The notes beneath the pieces were generated by a model. The model was not told where the DNA came from. It worked only from the letters and a program-made list of their open reading frames with translations, and ran no database searches. A stretch of DNA of 64,000 nt from Desulfobacula sp. (lineage in GTDB: Bacteria > Desulfobacterota > Desulfobacteria > Desulfobacterales > Desulfobacteraceae): contig NZ_JAUWQB010000006.1 in NCBI RefSeq assembly GCF_030611305.1, forward strand, positions 1-64,000. The letters are read 5' to 3'. The position numbers were made by a program, and so were the translations under genes. This document shows, piece after piece, positions 16,540-26,032 of this stretch; the first letter of the stretch is position 1, and each line of letters opens with the position of its first letter.

Positions 16540-17964
16540 TTATTTTAGTTTATTTTTTAATAATTGAGTGACGATTTTAGGATCAGCCTTGCCACGGGTT
16601 TTTTTCATGATCCGGCCCATGAAAAAGCTGAAAAGCTTGGTTTTACCGTTTTTGTATGCCAACACTTCATCTGGATTTTCAGTGATGACATCCTGAACCA
16701 TTGTTTCAAGTTCGGATTGATCCGATACCTGCTCAAGTCTTTTTTCCTTTACAATGCTTTCCGGATTTTTCAAGGATTCAACCATTTCTTCAAATACTGT
16801 TTTTGCAGCACTGGCATTGATTTTTTTATCCTCAATCATCTGGAGGAGTTTTGAAAAGGCCGGTGCTTTAACAGGGGATTCGCTGATGGTTATTCCTTTG
16901 CTGTTCAGCATGCCAAGCAGGGTGGTCATCACCCAGTTGGCCGCCAGTTTTTTGTCTTTAAGGGGTGCGGCGGTTTCTTCAAAAAAATTGGCAAGCTCAA
17001 TGGATGAGGTTAAAACTTTGGCATCATAGTCCGCAAGTTTATATTCTTTAGTAAACCTTGAACGTTTTTCATCGGGAAGTTCCGGCATGTCTTTTTCAAC
17101 ATCCTGTATCCATTTGTCATCCAAAATGAGCGGCACCAGATCCGGATCAGGAAAATACCGGTAATCATGGGCTTCTTCCTTGCCGCGCATGGAAGTTGTT
17201 TTATTTTTGGAAGGATCCCAGAGCCTTGTTTCCTGGATTACCTGATTTCCTTCTTCTAAAACATATGTCTGGCGTTCTATTTCGTAAGAAATCGCTTTTT
17301 CAACATTTTTAAAGGAGTTGAGGTTCTTAAGTTCTGCCCTGGTACCAAATTCTTTTTGACCTGCCGGCCTTAAGGATATATTGGCATCACACCTGAAACT
17401 TCCTTCTTCCATGTTGCCGTCACACACATCAATATATTTTAATATGGAATGCAGTTTTCTTAAATAGACGCCGGCTTCCTTTGGCGTTCGAATGTCGGGC
17501 TCGCTGACAATCTCGATTAAGGGAACCCCGGTCCTGTTTAAATCCACCATGCTTCTGGCACGGGCCGGATCATGGATCAGTTTTCCTGCATCTTCTTCCA
17601 TGTGAATCCGTGTAATGCCTATTTTTTTTGGGCTGGATGTTTCAATGCCAAGGTATCCATGCTCTGCAATCGGAAGTGCATACTGTGATATCTGATATCC
17701 CTTTGGAAGATCCGGGTAGAAATAATTTTTCCTGTCAAACCGGCTTTCCTTGTTTATTTTGCAATGGGTGGCCAGAGCAGCCTTAATGGCAAAGGTTACA
17801 ACCTGTCTGTTCAGGACAGGCAAAACCCCCGGCATACCCGTACAAACCGGGCAGGTGTTGGCATTGGGGGGTTTTCCAAATTCAGTGGAGCAGCCGCAGA
17901 AAATTTTGGTTTTTGTTTTCAGCTGTGCATGGACTTCAAGACCTATGACAGGTTCAAACTGCAT
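16540..17964 (-). CDS. gatB: Asp/Glu-tRNA amidotransferase subunit B
   Basis: A 474-residue GatB, the tRNA-binding and kinase subunit that activates Glu or Asp on misacylated tRNA for amidation. Recognisable parts are the N-terminal [20 protein letters not shown], the zinc-type CGCS...CPVC cysteines, the signature [19 protein letters not shown] near residue 145 and the C-terminal YqeY-like tail with [11 protein letters not shown]. Length is usual. It is separated from gatC-gatA by about 6 kb and is on the opposite strand, so subunit balance cannot rely on one operon. Confidence 0.96.
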   Translation of the reverse strand: MQFEPVIGLEVHAQLKTKTKIFCGCSTEFGKPPNANTCPVCTGMPGVLPVLNRQVVTFAIKAALATHCKINKESRFDRKNYFYPDLPKGYQISQYALPIAEHGYLGIETSSPKKIGITRIHMEEDAGKLIHDPARARSMVDLNRTGVPLIEIVSEPDIRTPKEAGVYLRKLHSILKYIDVCDGNMEEGSFRCDANISLRPAGQKEFGTRAELKNLNSFKNVEKAISYEIERQTYVLEEGNQVIQETRLWDPSKNKTTSMRGKEEAHDYRYFPDPDLVPLILDDKWIQDVEKDMPELPDEKRSRFTKEYKLADYDAKVLTSSIELANFFEETAAPLKDKKLAANWVMTTLLGMLNSKGITISESPVKAPAFSKLLQMIEDKKINASAAKTVFEEMVESLKNPESIVKEKRLEQVSDQSELETMVQDVITENPDEVLAYKNGKTKLFSFFMGRIMKKTRGKADPKIVTQLLKNKLK

Positions 17965-18135
17965 GAATAATTATTTGCCTTATTGTTTTATTTCTTCTAT
18001 TTAATAATAACCTCCTTTTATAACCTTGATATTTTTATTAATCAATATAATTTTTATTGCATAAAAATGGCTAAAAATATAAAAGTTATATCGATTGTTT
18101 TGGAACCCGCAGAAATTAAAAAGGATAGGGTCTAT

Positions 18136-18327
18136 ATGAAATTTTTCTTTTGTGTCATCGGCATGGTCATGATTGTTGAGGGGCTGCCATACTTTGCATT
18201 CCCCGGAAAAATGAAAGAAGTGGTTCAAATGATTACAGGACTTGATAATACAAACCTCAGGAAGTTCGGGTTTGTTTTAATGTTTGCAGGGCTCTGCATT
18301 ATTTATTTTGCCATGGACGGACGCTGA
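18136..18327 (+). CDS. DUF2065 small membrane protein
   Basis: I choose the ATG at 18136 rather than the ORF-track start. It gives a 63-residue protein beginning MKFFFCVIGMVMIVEGLPYFAFP and ending in a second membrane segment (FGFVLMFAGLCIIYFAM). This two-helix pattern with the internal KMKEVVQMI is the DUF2065 family (YjeT-like). The role is unknown; it is a small inner-membrane protein. queA starts 2 bases downstream, so the two form a unit. Confidence 0.8.
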   Translation: MKFFFCVIGMVMIVEGLPYFAFPGKMKEVVQMITGLDNTNLRKFGFVLMFAGLCIIYFAMDGR

Positions 18328-18329
18328 TA

Positions 18330-19391
18330 ATGTTTTTGTTGTCCGACTATGCCTATGACCTGCCAAAGGAAAAGATTGCCCAGATACCCTGTAAAAACAG
18401 GAGTGAATCAAGGCTGCTGCATTTGAACAGAAGATCTGAAACCATTTGTCACCATCAATTTAAAGACATTACAGCACTGCTTAAGAAAGATGACCTTCTG
18501 GTGATCAATAATACTAAGGTGGTTCCAGCAAGGCTGTCCGGCACAAAAGAAACCGGCGGCAAGGTTGAGGTGTTGATTATCGATTATGCAGCCGGGATGA
18601 AAAATCTTGAACAAACCGGTTTTTTCAAGTGCGACTGCCTGGTTAAGGCATCAAAAAGTCCGAAAAAGGGTGCCAGACTTTTATTGGAAGATGAGGTTGA
18701 AGCAAGGGTTGAAAAAGTAAAAGGATTTGTTTCTGAAATAAAATTTTTAAATGGTAAAGAGTTTTTAAAATTTTTACAAAAATTTGGCAAAATTCCTTTA
18801 CCCCCTTATATAAAGAGAGATGATAAAGCTTGTGCTCAAAATGATCGGGAAGATTATCAGACCGTTTATGCATCTAAAGAGGGTGCTGTTGCAGCACCGA
18901 CAGCCGGGCTTCATTTTACTGAAGGGCTTATGGGCGAACTTTTAAACAAAGGAATCGAATTTGCTCAAATTACCCTTCATGTCGGATATGGTACATTTGT
19001 ACCGGTAAGGGTTGATGATATAAGAGATCATCAGATTCATTCCGAATATTTTTCCCTGTCAAAGGAAACTGCAGACAAAATCAATACTGCCAGAGGTCAG
19101 AACCGCCGTGTTGTTGCCGTGGGTACCACCAGCGTCAGAACACTGGAGTTTCTTTGTGATGAAAAAGGCCAGGTTACACCGAAAACAGGGTCGTGCGACC
19201 TTTTTATATATCCCGGTTATGACTTTAAATGCGTGGATGCCATGATTACCAATTTTCATCTCCCTGAATCCACGCTTTTGATGCTGGTATCTGCATTTTA
19301 CACCCGGAAAAAAATATTGGCCGCATACCAGGAAGCCATAAAAAAAGAGTATCGATTTTTCAGTTATGGCGATGCCATGCTGATTGAATAG
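18330..19391 (+). CDS. queA: S-adenosylmethionine:tRNA ribosyltransferase-isomerase
   Basis: A 353-residue QueA, which transfers the ribosyl moiety of SAM to preQ1 in tRNA to make epoxyqueuosine. Typical segments are the start DYAYDLPKEKIAQIPC, the centre VAAPTAGLHFTE and LHVGYGTFVPVR near residues 190-220, and the C-terminal TNFHLPESTLLMLVSAF. Length is normal. It directly precedes tgt, which supplies its substrate. No preQ1 riboswitch is apparent upstream. Confidence 0.97.
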   Translation: MFLLSDYAYDLPKEKIAQIPCKNRSESRLLHLNRRSETICHHQFKDITALLKKDDLLVINNTKVVPARLSGTKETGGKVEVLIIDYAAGMKNLEQTGFFKCDCLVKASKSPKKGARLLLEDEVEARVEKVKGFVSEIKFLNGKEFLKFLQKFGKIPLPPYIKRDDKACAQNDREDYQTVYASKEGAVAAPTAGLHFTEGLMGELLNKGIEFAQITLHVGYGTFVPVRVDDIRDHQIHSEYFSLSKETADKINTARGQNRRVVAVGTTSVRTLEFLCDEKGQVTPKTGSCDLFIYPGYDFKCVDAMITNFHLPESTLLMLVSAFYTRKKILAAYQEAIKKEYRFFSYGDAMLIE

Positions 19392-19398
19392 GCAAGTC

Positions 19399-20529
19399 AT
19401 GTTAACGTTTGAATTATTAAAAGAATCAAATGAAAAAAAAGGGTGTGAACAGTCGAGAGCCAGACTCGGAACCATCACAACCGATCATGGTGTTATACAG
19501 ACACCTATTTTTATGCCGGTGGGGACACTGGGGTCGGTAAAAGGTGTCAGTGTAGAAGATCTTGATCATTGCAGGGCTCAGATTATTCTTGGCAATACGT
19601 ATCATCTTTATTTACGGCCGGGTTGTGAGGTGATCGAACACATGGAAGGGCTTCATGAATTTATTCGTTGGGATAAGCCCCTGCTGACAGATTCCGGTGG
19701 ATTCCAGTTCTTTTCTCTGGCAAAGTTTGCAAAATTTACAGACGAAGGGGTTTCTTTCCAGTCTCATATTGATGGATCAAGACATTTTTTTTCTCCTGAA
19801 AAAGCAGTTGAGATTCAAATGATCCTGGGATCTGATATCATGATGTCCCTTGACTGGTGTATAGGGCATCCTGCCAGTGAAAAACAGACCAGGCAGGCTT
19901 TGGACAAGACAAGTATGTGGGCAAAAAGGGGTTTTGATTTCTGGCAGACAAAGGGATCTGTGAATAACCTGTTTGGAATTGTACAAGGCGGCATGGTCAA
20001 GCATCTTCGCTCTCTTTCCGCTGATCAGTTGACGCGGATTGATTTTCCCGGCTTTGCCATAGGGGGATTAAGTGTGGGTGAGCCAAAAGATCTCATGTAT
20101 GAAATGGCAGACCATACCCTGCCGTTGCTGCCGGTTAACAAACCCAGATATATCATGGGGGTGGGTACACCCGAAGACCTGGTTGAACTGGTCGGCATGG
20201 GGTGTGACATGTTTGACTGTGTCATGCCGTCCAGAAACGCCAGAAACGGCCAGCTCTTTACTTCCAGGGGAACCATGAATATTTCCAATGCAAAATTCAG
20301 GTTTGACAAAGGACCCATTGATATAGATTGCAGCTGTTATACCTGCCAGAATTATTCGAGGAGCTACCTGAGACATTTATATAAGTCCAGGGAGCTTTTG
20401 GTTTACCGGTTAAACACGGTTCATAATATTTATTATTATCTTGATCTTATGGGGAAAATGCGAGATGCAATAAAACAAGACAGATTTTTAGAGTTTAAAA
20501 AAGATTTTTATTCTAAAAGACAGAACTGA
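19399..20529 (+). CDS. tgt: queuine/preQ1 tRNA-guanine transglycosylase
   Basis: A 376-residue enzyme that replaces guanine-34 with preQ1 in tRNAs with GUN anticodons. The start is taken at the ATG at 19399, 7 bases after queA; the track start lies inside queA. Active-site marks are DSGGFQFFSLAKF (general base Asp), FGIVQGGM, GGLSVGEPK and the nucleophile Asp in FDCVMPSRNARNG. The zinc site is CSCYTCQNYSRSYLRHL. Length is as expected of the bacterial enzyme. Confidence 0.96.
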   Translation: MLTFELLKESNEKKGCEQSRARLGTITTDHGVIQTPIFMPVGTLGSVKGVSVEDLDHCRAQIILGNTYHLYLRPGCEVIEHMEGLHEFIRWDKPLLTDSGGFQFFSLAKFAKFTDEGVSFQSHIDGSRHFFSPEKAVEIQMILGSDIMMSLDWCIGHPASEKQTRQALDKTSMWAKRGFDFWQTKGSVNNLFGIVQGGMVKHLRSLSADQLTRIDFPGFAIGGLSVGEPKDLMYEMADHTLPLLPVNKPRYIMGVGTPEDLVELVGMGCDMFDCVMPSRNARNGQLFTSRGTMNISNAKFRFDKGPIDIDCSCYTCQNYSRSYLRHLYKSRELLVYRLNTVHNIYYYLDLMGKMRDAIKQDRFLEFKKDFYSKRQN

Positions 20530-20543
20530 AAGGAAACAGAGAT

Positions 20544-20891
20544 ATGCACGAAATGGGGATTGCACAGCAACTGGTTGAGATTGCCATAGATGCTATCCCT
20601 CGGGATATTGAGAATCCAAAGGTGGAAAAACTGAATCTGAAAATCGGAAGGCTCGCGTCTGTGGTCGAACACAGTCTGACCTTCTGTTTTGAGATCATAA
20701 CAAAAGATACACCTTTGGAGAATGCCAGGCTGGATATTGATGTTGTTCCGGTAATGGTTCATTGTAAATCCTGTGATAATGAATGGGAAGTGACAGGGCC
20801 GGTGTTTAAATGTCCTTTTTGTGAAGACGGGGACGTAGAAATGCTTACCGGAAGAGAGATTGAGATAACTTCTCTGGAACTGGCAGATTAA
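20544..20891 (+). CDS. hypA: hydrogenase nickel incorporation protein HypA
   Basis: This 115-residue metallochaperone delivers nickel to the large subunit of NiFe hydrogenases. It begins MHEMGIAQ, and the MHE start provides the nickel ligands. It contains the zinc ribbon CKSCDNEW...CPFCEDGD. Length is usual. It is followed by hypB with 37 bases between. No hydrogenase structural gene or other hyp gene is in the window, so these two maturation genes are detached from their targets here. Confidence 0.95.
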   Translation: MHEMGIAQQLVEIAIDAIPRDIENPKVEKLNLKIGRLASVVEHSLTFCFEIITKDTPLENARLDIDVVPVMVHCKSCDNEWEVTGPVFKCPFCEDGDVEMLTGREIEITSLELAD

Positions 20892-20928
20892 ATAAAGATA
20901 TAAATCAAAGATAAAGACAGGCAGAACA

Positions 20929-21597
20929 ATGGAAATAAATATTCAAAAAAAAGTCCTTGAGGCCAACGACACAGAAGCAGATATTAACAGAACGTTTTTC
21001 AATGACCAGAATGTGTTTGTACTGAATATGATGTCATCTCCCGGTTCCGGAAAGACCCAAATCCTTTGCAGGACTCTGGCAAAATTGATGCCGGATGTCA
21101 GGGTGGGGGTGATTGTGGGGGATATCTGTACCACCAATGACGCAGACAGGCTTAAAGTAACCGGTGCCAAAGTAACCCAGATCAATACGGATAAGTTCGG
21201 CGGTGACTGCCATCTGGCAGCAAACCTGATCATTGCATCGGCAAAACAGCTCGGGTGCGAAGACCTTGATTTTCTCATTGTGGAAAATATTGGAAATCTT
21301 GTCTGTCCTGCCGAGTTTGATATTGGAGAAGATGCAAAGGTGGTGGTCTTAAGTGTAACCGAAGGTGAAGACAAACCCTTGAAGTATCCTTTGATGTTCA
21401 GAGTTGCTGATGTGGCGATTTTAAATAAAATTGATCTGCTGCCATACCTTGATTATGATGCAAAACTGGCAGTGGATAACATGAAACAGGTGCATCCCCA
21501 CCTGCCTGTGTTTGAGATGTCTGGCAAAACAGAAGAAGGCCTTGAGGCCTGGCTTGACTGGTTGAAGATTAAAGTGTTTGAAAAAACAGGGAAATAG
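20929..21597 (+). CDS. hypB: hydrogenase nickel incorporation GTPase HypB
   Basis: This 222-residue G3E-family GTPase powers nickel insertion into NiFe hydrogenase together with HypA. The P-loop is SSPGSGKTQIL near residue 40. The switch region has GDICTTNDADR, the dimer-site metal segment GGDCHLAANLI follows, and NKIDLLPY is the specificity motif. The N-terminal His-rich nickel-storage stretch found in some HypBs is absent. It is followed by a MEMO family gene, probably in the same transcript. Confidence 0.95.
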   Translation: MEINIQKKVLEANDTEADINRTFFNDQNVFVLNMMSSPGSGKTQILCRTLAKLMPDVRVGVIVGDICTTNDADRLKVTGAKVTQINTDKFGGDCHLAANLIIASAKQLGCEDLDFLIVENIGNLVCPAEFDIGEDAKVVVLSVTEGEDKPLKYPLMFRVADVAILNKIDLLPYLDYDAKLAVDNMKQVHPHLPVFEMSGKTEEGLEAWLDWLKIKVFEKTGK

Positions 21598-21631
21598 TTT
21601 CAATGGGAGACAGGTTTAAAAGGGGAAGATC

Positions 21632-22504
21632 ATGGAAAAGAAAAAAATGGCTTTTGCCGGTTCCTGGTATCCTGTCAGCTCTGGTGAGTGCGAAGCATCT
21701 ATACAGGGCTTTTTAAAAGAAAAGCAGGGATCCTCCTCCCTTGATGGCAGTTTTATGGGGGGGATTGTTCCCCATGCAGGCTGGTATTTTTCCGGATCAA
21801 TTGCCTGCCGGGTGATTGCCTCTCTTGAACCGGGAAAGGGATCTGATGAAAAAATTGATACTATCCTCCTTTTTGGCGCCCACATGCATCAGCAGTCCGA
21901 ACCCTTTATCCTGACCCATGGGGCCATTGAAACACCCTTTGGAGATATTGAGGTGGACAGGGAATTATCAGATAAAATTTGTAGCGGTATCAGTATCCAG
22001 AAGAGGTCTCCTTTAAAATTTCCCGATGAAAATACCTTTGAACTTCAATATCCGTTTATAAAATATTTTTATCCAGATGCGAAAATAGTGGTCTGCGGCG
22101 TGGCCCCGTCATTTTTTGCCTCCATTATCGGCACTAGGGCTGTAGAAGAGGCAAAAAACTTGTCAAGAAATATAAAGGTTATCGGTTCAACGGATATGAC
22201 ACACTATGGCCCTGATTTCGGGTTTACACGGGCGGGAACCGGTGAAAAGGCTGTGGAATGGGTAAAAAACGAAAATGATAGAAACGGTATCCAGGCGATG
22301 ATGGAAATGGACGAGTCAAAGATTATTGCCCAGGGACTTGAAAATAAAAATATGTGCTGTGCAGGAGCTGCGGCTGCCACAGCAGCAGCCTGTAAAAAAC
22401 TTGGCGCAGTCAGGGCGGTTGAACTTGACTATGCCACAAGTTTTGAGAAATCAGCTTCTGCAAGTTTTGTCGGATACGCCGGGATTCTTTACGCTTTATC
22501 CTGA
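21632..22504 (+). CDS. MEMO1 family protein (AmmeMemoRadiSam system protein B)
   Basis: This 290-residue protein belongs to the MEMO family, a class III extradiol-dioxygenase fold with a His-based metal pocket. Visible marks are the start KKKMAFAGSWYPVS, GGIVPHAGWYFSG near residues 45-57, LLFGAHMH and STDMTHYGPDFGF near 190. It often occurs with AMMECR1 and a radical-SAM protein, neither of which is adjacent here. Placement directly after hypA-hypB hints at a metal or redox link. Its last 16 bases overlap the end of gltX on the other strand. Confidence 0.88.
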   Translation: MEKKKMAFAGSWYPVSSGECEASIQGFLKEKQGSSSLDGSFMGGIVPHAGWYFSGSIACRVIASLEPGKGSDEKIDTILLFGAHMHQQSEPFILTHGAIETPFGDIEVDRELSDKICSGISIQKRSPLKFPDENTFELQYPFIKYFYPDAKIVVCGVAPSFFASIIGTRAVEEAKNLSRNIKVIGSTDMTHYGPDFGFTRAGTGEKAVEWVKNENDRNGIQAMMEMDESKIIAQGLENKNMCCAGAAAATAAACKKLGAVRAVELDYATSFEKSASASFVGYAGILYALS

Positions 22505-23910
22505 AATAAACCTGATTTTGAAATAAATTGGATCGCTCTTTTAATCCTTAGAACAGTTTTGTCTTTTCCAAGGGCCAGAAGCATTTCAAAGATGCCGGGA
22601 CTCACAGTTGTGCCGGTGATGGCAACCCTTAACGGCTGGGCAATTTTCCCGAATTTGAGATCGGTTTCCGCCATGATCTTTTTGAACACATCTTCAAGCG
22701 ACTCCTGGGTATAGGTTTCAAGGCCTTCAATATAGTCGGCAGATTTTTGTAAAACATCCAGTATATCTTGTTTCAGGAATTTTTTGGCTGCCTTTTCATC
22801 AAATTTTACATCATCCTGATAATAAAAAACCGCACCCTTGGCCATTTCAACAAGGGTTTTGCTTCTGGGCTGAAGAGTTTCAATAACCCCACGGGTAAAG
22901 GCATCATTTTTGGCGTCAATCCCTAAGTTTTTTAAATGAAATAAGAGAGGGCCAGCCAATTCTTCAGGAGTTTTGTTTTGAATGTGTTTTGAATTGAGAG
23001 AGACAAGTTTATCTGTGTCAAACATGGAAGCAGATCTGCCCAGGTGTTCCAGGTCAAATTTTTCAATGAGGTCGTCTTTTTCAAAAAATTCCTGATCACC
23101 ATGGGACCATCCCAGCCGGACCAGGTAATTGATCATGGCATCGGGTAAAAATCCCAAAATCTTATATTCGCCCACCGACATGGCGCCATGCCGCTTGCTC
23201 AAGCGTGATTTGTCAGATCCTAAGACCATGGGGACATGGCCGAAAACCGGCATATCAGCCCCAAGTGCTTTATATATCAACATTTGTTTGGGGGTGTTGA
23301 TTAAATGGTCATCCCCCCGGATAATGGTATTGATTCCCATGGTGATATCATCGATCACAACGGCCAGATTGTACATGGCAGATCCATCACTTCTCTGGAT
23401 AATAAAATCATCCATTTCAGAATTCTGAAATGCCGTATCGCCCTTTACAATGTCTTTGACAATGGTAACGCCTGAGTCCGGAGTTTTAAGGCGGACAACA
23501 GTGTTGTCGCTTTTTGTAAGTTTTCTTTGTCTGCATTTGCCGTTGTACATGGGTTTTAATCCCCTGGCTTTTGCTTCTTCCCTCATGGCATTAACTTCGT
23601 CAGGAGTACAGGAACAATAGTAGGCAGACCCTGATTCAACCAGTTTTTCTATGTATTCATTATAGATAGGGTATCGTTCAGTCTGAAAATACGGACCTTC
23701 ATCCCAGTCAATGCCAAGCCATTCCAGGGATTCCAATATGGCATCCACAGATTCTTTTGTGGATCTTGCCGTATCCGTGTCCTCAATTCTTAAAATAAAT
23801 TTTCCGTTTGTTTTTCTTGCATACAGCCAGTTAAAAAGGGCTGTTCTGGCCCCGCCAATGTGAAGGGTTCCGGTGGGGGAGGGGGGAAACCGTGTGATAA
23901 TTGTATCCAT
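22489..23910 (-). CDS. gltX: glutamyl-tRNA synthetase
   Basis: A 473-residue class I synthetase. The HIGH motif is in PSPTGTLHIGGARTALFNWLYA near residue 10, and the KMSKS motif is DKSRLSKRHGAMSV near residue 240. A zinc-type CSC...YNGKCRQ is seen in residues 100-125. The C-terminal anticodon-binding domain is complete. With gatC, gatA and gatB present and no glnS seen, it is probably non-discriminating and also charges tRNA-Gln; that is inference from context. Confidence 0.96.
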   Translation of the reverse strand: MDTIITRFPPSPTGTLHIGGARTALFNWLYARKTNGKFILRIEDTDTARSTKESVDAILESLEWLGIDWDEGPYFQTERYPIYNEYIEKLVESGSAYYCSCTPDEVNAMREEAKARGLKPMYNGKCRQRKLTKSDNTVVRLKTPDSGVTIVKDIVKGDTAFQNSEMDDFIIQRSDGSAMYNLAVVIDDITMGINTIIRGDDHLINTPKQMLIYKALGADMPVFGHVPMVLGSDKSRLSKRHGAMSVGEYKILGFLPDAMINYLVRLGWSHGDQEFFEKDDLIEKFDLEHLGRSASMFDTDKLVSLNSKHIQNKTPEELAGPLLFHLKNLGIDAKNDAFTRGVIETLQPRSKTLVEMAKGAVFYYQDDVKFDEKAAKKFLKQDILDVLQKSADYIEGLETYTQESLEDVFKKIMAETDLKFGKIAQPLRVAITGTTVSPGIFEMLLALGKDKTVLRIKRAIQFISKSGLFQDKA

Positions 23911-24065
23911 TTGTTCTCCATTTAATAAATATCTGTAAAATCGAGCCCTTAAGTACCACAGGACAGCTTTTCATTCAAGGGCATCGGCCAAAAAACAATG
24001 TTTGACCAAGAAAACACTTGACAGGGTCTTGACTCCAAGATAAATCCAGATATTAAAGCTTTATC

Positions 24066-24093
24066 TTGACGTGAATATTGGGGCCGGTATATT
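24066..24093 (+). promoter_or_regulatory. promoter of the FadL-type outer membrane protein gene
   Basis: TTGACG (24066-24071), a 16-base spacer and TATATT (24088-24093) lie 45 bases before the start codon. Two further TTGAC strings just upstream could bind a second polymerase or a regulator. Confidence 0.5.
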
Positions 24094-24138
24094 ATTGTGA
24101 CGATTAAAAAAATAGCAAGTCATTAAAGGGAGGAAGAG

Positions 24139-25410
24139 ATGAGAAAAACAATTGTTCAGATTTTAACAGTATTATTGGCTGTCGGGTTTTTATCTCAATT
24201 TGCTTTTGCAGGAGGTATTGACAATAAGCAGAATTTCTCTGCAAATTATATTGGCTCAGCAAGCAGAAATGCAGCCATTGACGGGGCGGATATAGCCGCT
24301 TACAACCCTGCCGGTATTATGCAGATGGAAAATGGCCTGTATGCTGAACTTGATACCCAGGTTTTTTTTGTTGATTATGATCATAATTTTGATGGTGAAA
24401 GCTATGGAGTATCTGAAATGCCGATAGTGCCCTCATTATTTACAATTTACAAACAGGATAAATGGGCGGCATTCGGTACGGTTACCATTAATGGCGGCGG
24501 TGGAAAAGTTGAATATGATGATGGTAATATAGTAACCGAAACAATCGGCAATGCAGTGGCGTCAGGAGCTTTTGGCGCTGGTGCTGGCAGCACGTTTACC
24601 GACCAATTTGCAGGGGTTGAAAGCATTTACTATACCCTTACAGCCGGCGGATCATATGCAGTCAATGACATGTTTTCTGTATCTGCGGCTGCAAGGTATA
24701 TTACTGCAATAAAAGAAGTTGATATCCATGGAACGAATTCTTATTTTGGATATATTTTGGGTAAGTATGAAGAGGATGCTGACGGGTTCGGCGGTGTGTT
24801 TGGTATAAATATAAGACCCAATAATAATATCAATATAGCCTTAAAATATGAAACCAAGGTTGAGCTGGACTGGGATTGTGATATTGATCCGGCAGCGAGT
24901 GCTTTTAGTGTGATTATCTTGGGCCAAAATGGCAAGGTGGACGGACAAAGCTATCCAAGAGATCTTCCCGCAGTATTCTCGGCAGGCCTGGTGTGGGACG
25001 TCACCCCGCAGCTATCCATCAGTCCGTCATATACGCTTTATTTTGAAAAAGATGCTGACTGGGATACAACACAAAACACTCTGACAACTAAAAACTCTTA
25101 CGACCTTGCCCTCAGTGTGGGGTATTCATTTAATGATAAATTGTCTGCAACCGTTGGTTACATGTATACAGACATAGGTCTGGAGCCCAAAGATTACAGT
25201 TTGACAGAGCAGATGAGCCCGCCTCTTGACTGCCACACTGTCGCCCTTGGGACAACATACAAATTTAATGAAAAAATTACTGTTTCCACAGGCTTGATGG
25301 GCGCTTTTTATGTTTCTGATTCAGCCGTAGCTTCTGGTGCAGCTCCAGCCGTGGAATATGAAAAAACAGTTTACATAGTTGCTTTTAATTTACAGTATAA
25401 ATTCTTCTAA
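24139..25410 (+). CDS. outer membrane protein transport protein, OMPP1/FadL/TodX family
   Basis: A 423-residue protein with a signal peptide (residues 1-25, ending AFAGG). A FadL-like N-terminal plug follows, with the typical SASRNAAIDGADIAAYNPAGIMQ (compare the NPA segment of FadL). The rest is a 14-strand-like barrel ending in a terminal Phe (NLQYKFF). Family members import long-chain fatty acids or aromatic hydrocarbons across the outer membrane. The substrate here cannot be decided. The gene is monocistronic, with GGGAGG before the ATG and a terminator after. Confidence 0.88.
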   Translation: MRKTIVQILTVLLAVGFLSQFAFAGGIDNKQNFSANYIGSASRNAAIDGADIAAYNPAGIMQMENGLYAELDTQVFFVDYDHNFDGESYGVSEMPIVPSLFTIYKQDKWAAFGTVTINGGGGKVEYDDGNIVTETIGNAVASGAFGAGAGSTFTDQFAGVESIYYTLTAGGSYAVNDMFSVSAAARYITAIKEVDIHGTNSYFGYILGKYEEDADGFGGVFGINIRPNNNINIALKYETKVELDWDCDIDPAASAFSVIILGQNGKVDGQSYPRDLPAVFSAGLVWDVTPQLSISPSYTLYFEKDADWDTTQNTLTTKNSYDLALSVGYSFNDKLSATVGYMYTDIGLEPKDYSLTEQMSPPLDCHTVALGTTYKFNEKITVSTGLMGAFYVSDSAVASGAAPAVEYEKTVYIVAFNLQYKFF

Positions 25411-25436
25411 GAAAAACTAAATTTCATTCAGCATCA

Positions 25437-25468
25437 GGGGGCAGGCTGTAAAGCTCGCTCCCTTTTTT
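25437..25468 (+). terminator. rho-independent terminator after the FadL-type gene
   Basis: GGGGGC (25437-25442) pairs with GCTCCC (25457-25462) with one mismatch, followed by six T residues. Confidence 0.65.
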
Positions 25469-25474
25469 AATTTC

Positions 25475-25503
25475 TTGACACTTTTGGGGAATTGGAGTAA
25501 ATA
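25475..25503 (+). promoter_or_regulatory. promoter of the rpmF-acpP-glyA operon
   Basis: TTGACA (25475-25480), 17 bases, then TAAATA (25498-25503) lie between the preceding terminator and rpmF. TATGTA and TATGCT strings a little downstream are alternative -10 elements. Confidence 0.5.
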
Positions 25504-25572
25504 TGTATGCTTTAATTATATTGGCATATAATAATGAAAATTCAAATAAAATAATGTAGTTAGGAGAGATCA

Positions 25573-25761
25573 ATGGCAGTACCGAAGCAAAAGAGTTCTA
25601 AAGCAAGAGGTAGGAAAAGACGAACACATTACAAAACAAGCGCACCCACAGTGAGTGTGTGTCCTGAATGTCAGGAACCTAAACTTCCCCATACCGCCTG
25701 TCCGGAGTGCGGAGCGTATAAAGGAAGAAATGTAATCGCCCAGGATGATGACGAAGAATAG
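25573..25761 (+). CDS. rpmF: 50S ribosomal protein L32
   Basis: A 62-residue L32 beginning MAVPKQKSSKARGRKRR, with a complete zinc ribbon (CPECQEPKLPHTACPEC). It is thus the C+ zinc-binding form. It heads a long operon with acpP, rpiB, glyA, comEB, nrdR and the rib genes. The GGAGAG site upstream is well placed. Unlike many genomes, plsX and the fab genes do not follow it. Confidence 0.97.
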   Translation: MAVPKQKSSKARGRKRRTHYKTSAPTVSVCPECQEPKLPHTACPECGAYKGRNVIAQDDDEE

Positions 25762-25783
25762 TTAAAGGAGGCCAGTCTAAACC

Positions 25784-26017
25784 ATGACTGTTGAAACGAA
25801 AATAAAAAAAGTGCTCGCCCAAAAAATTCCAGATCTGGATATCGAGGATATCGTTCCACAAGCATCTTTGATAGAGGATCTTGGCGCGGATTCCTTGACA
25901 ATTGTTGAACTGGTAATGTCAATGGAAGAAATTTTTGAGATTGAAATTGATGATGATGACGCTGAAAAACTGATCACGGTTCAGGACGCCATAGATTTTA
26001 TCAAATCAAAATCTTAA
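25784..26017 (+). CDS. acpP: acyl carrier protein
   Basis: A 77-residue acyl carrier protein. The 4'-phosphopantetheine attachment Ser is in LGADSLTIVELVM near residue 38, and helices with an acidic surface (EEIFEIEIDDDDAEK) surround it. It carries acyl chains in fatty acid synthesis. It stands alone between rpmF and rpiB, without fabF or fabD nearby, but a housekeeping ACP is still the best reading. Confidence 0.95.
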   Translation: MTVETKIKKVLAQKIPDLDIEDIVPQASLIEDLGADSLTIVELVMSMEEIFEIEIDDDDAEKLITVQDAIDFIKSKS

Positions 26018-26032
26018 AAACAGGTAAATAAA

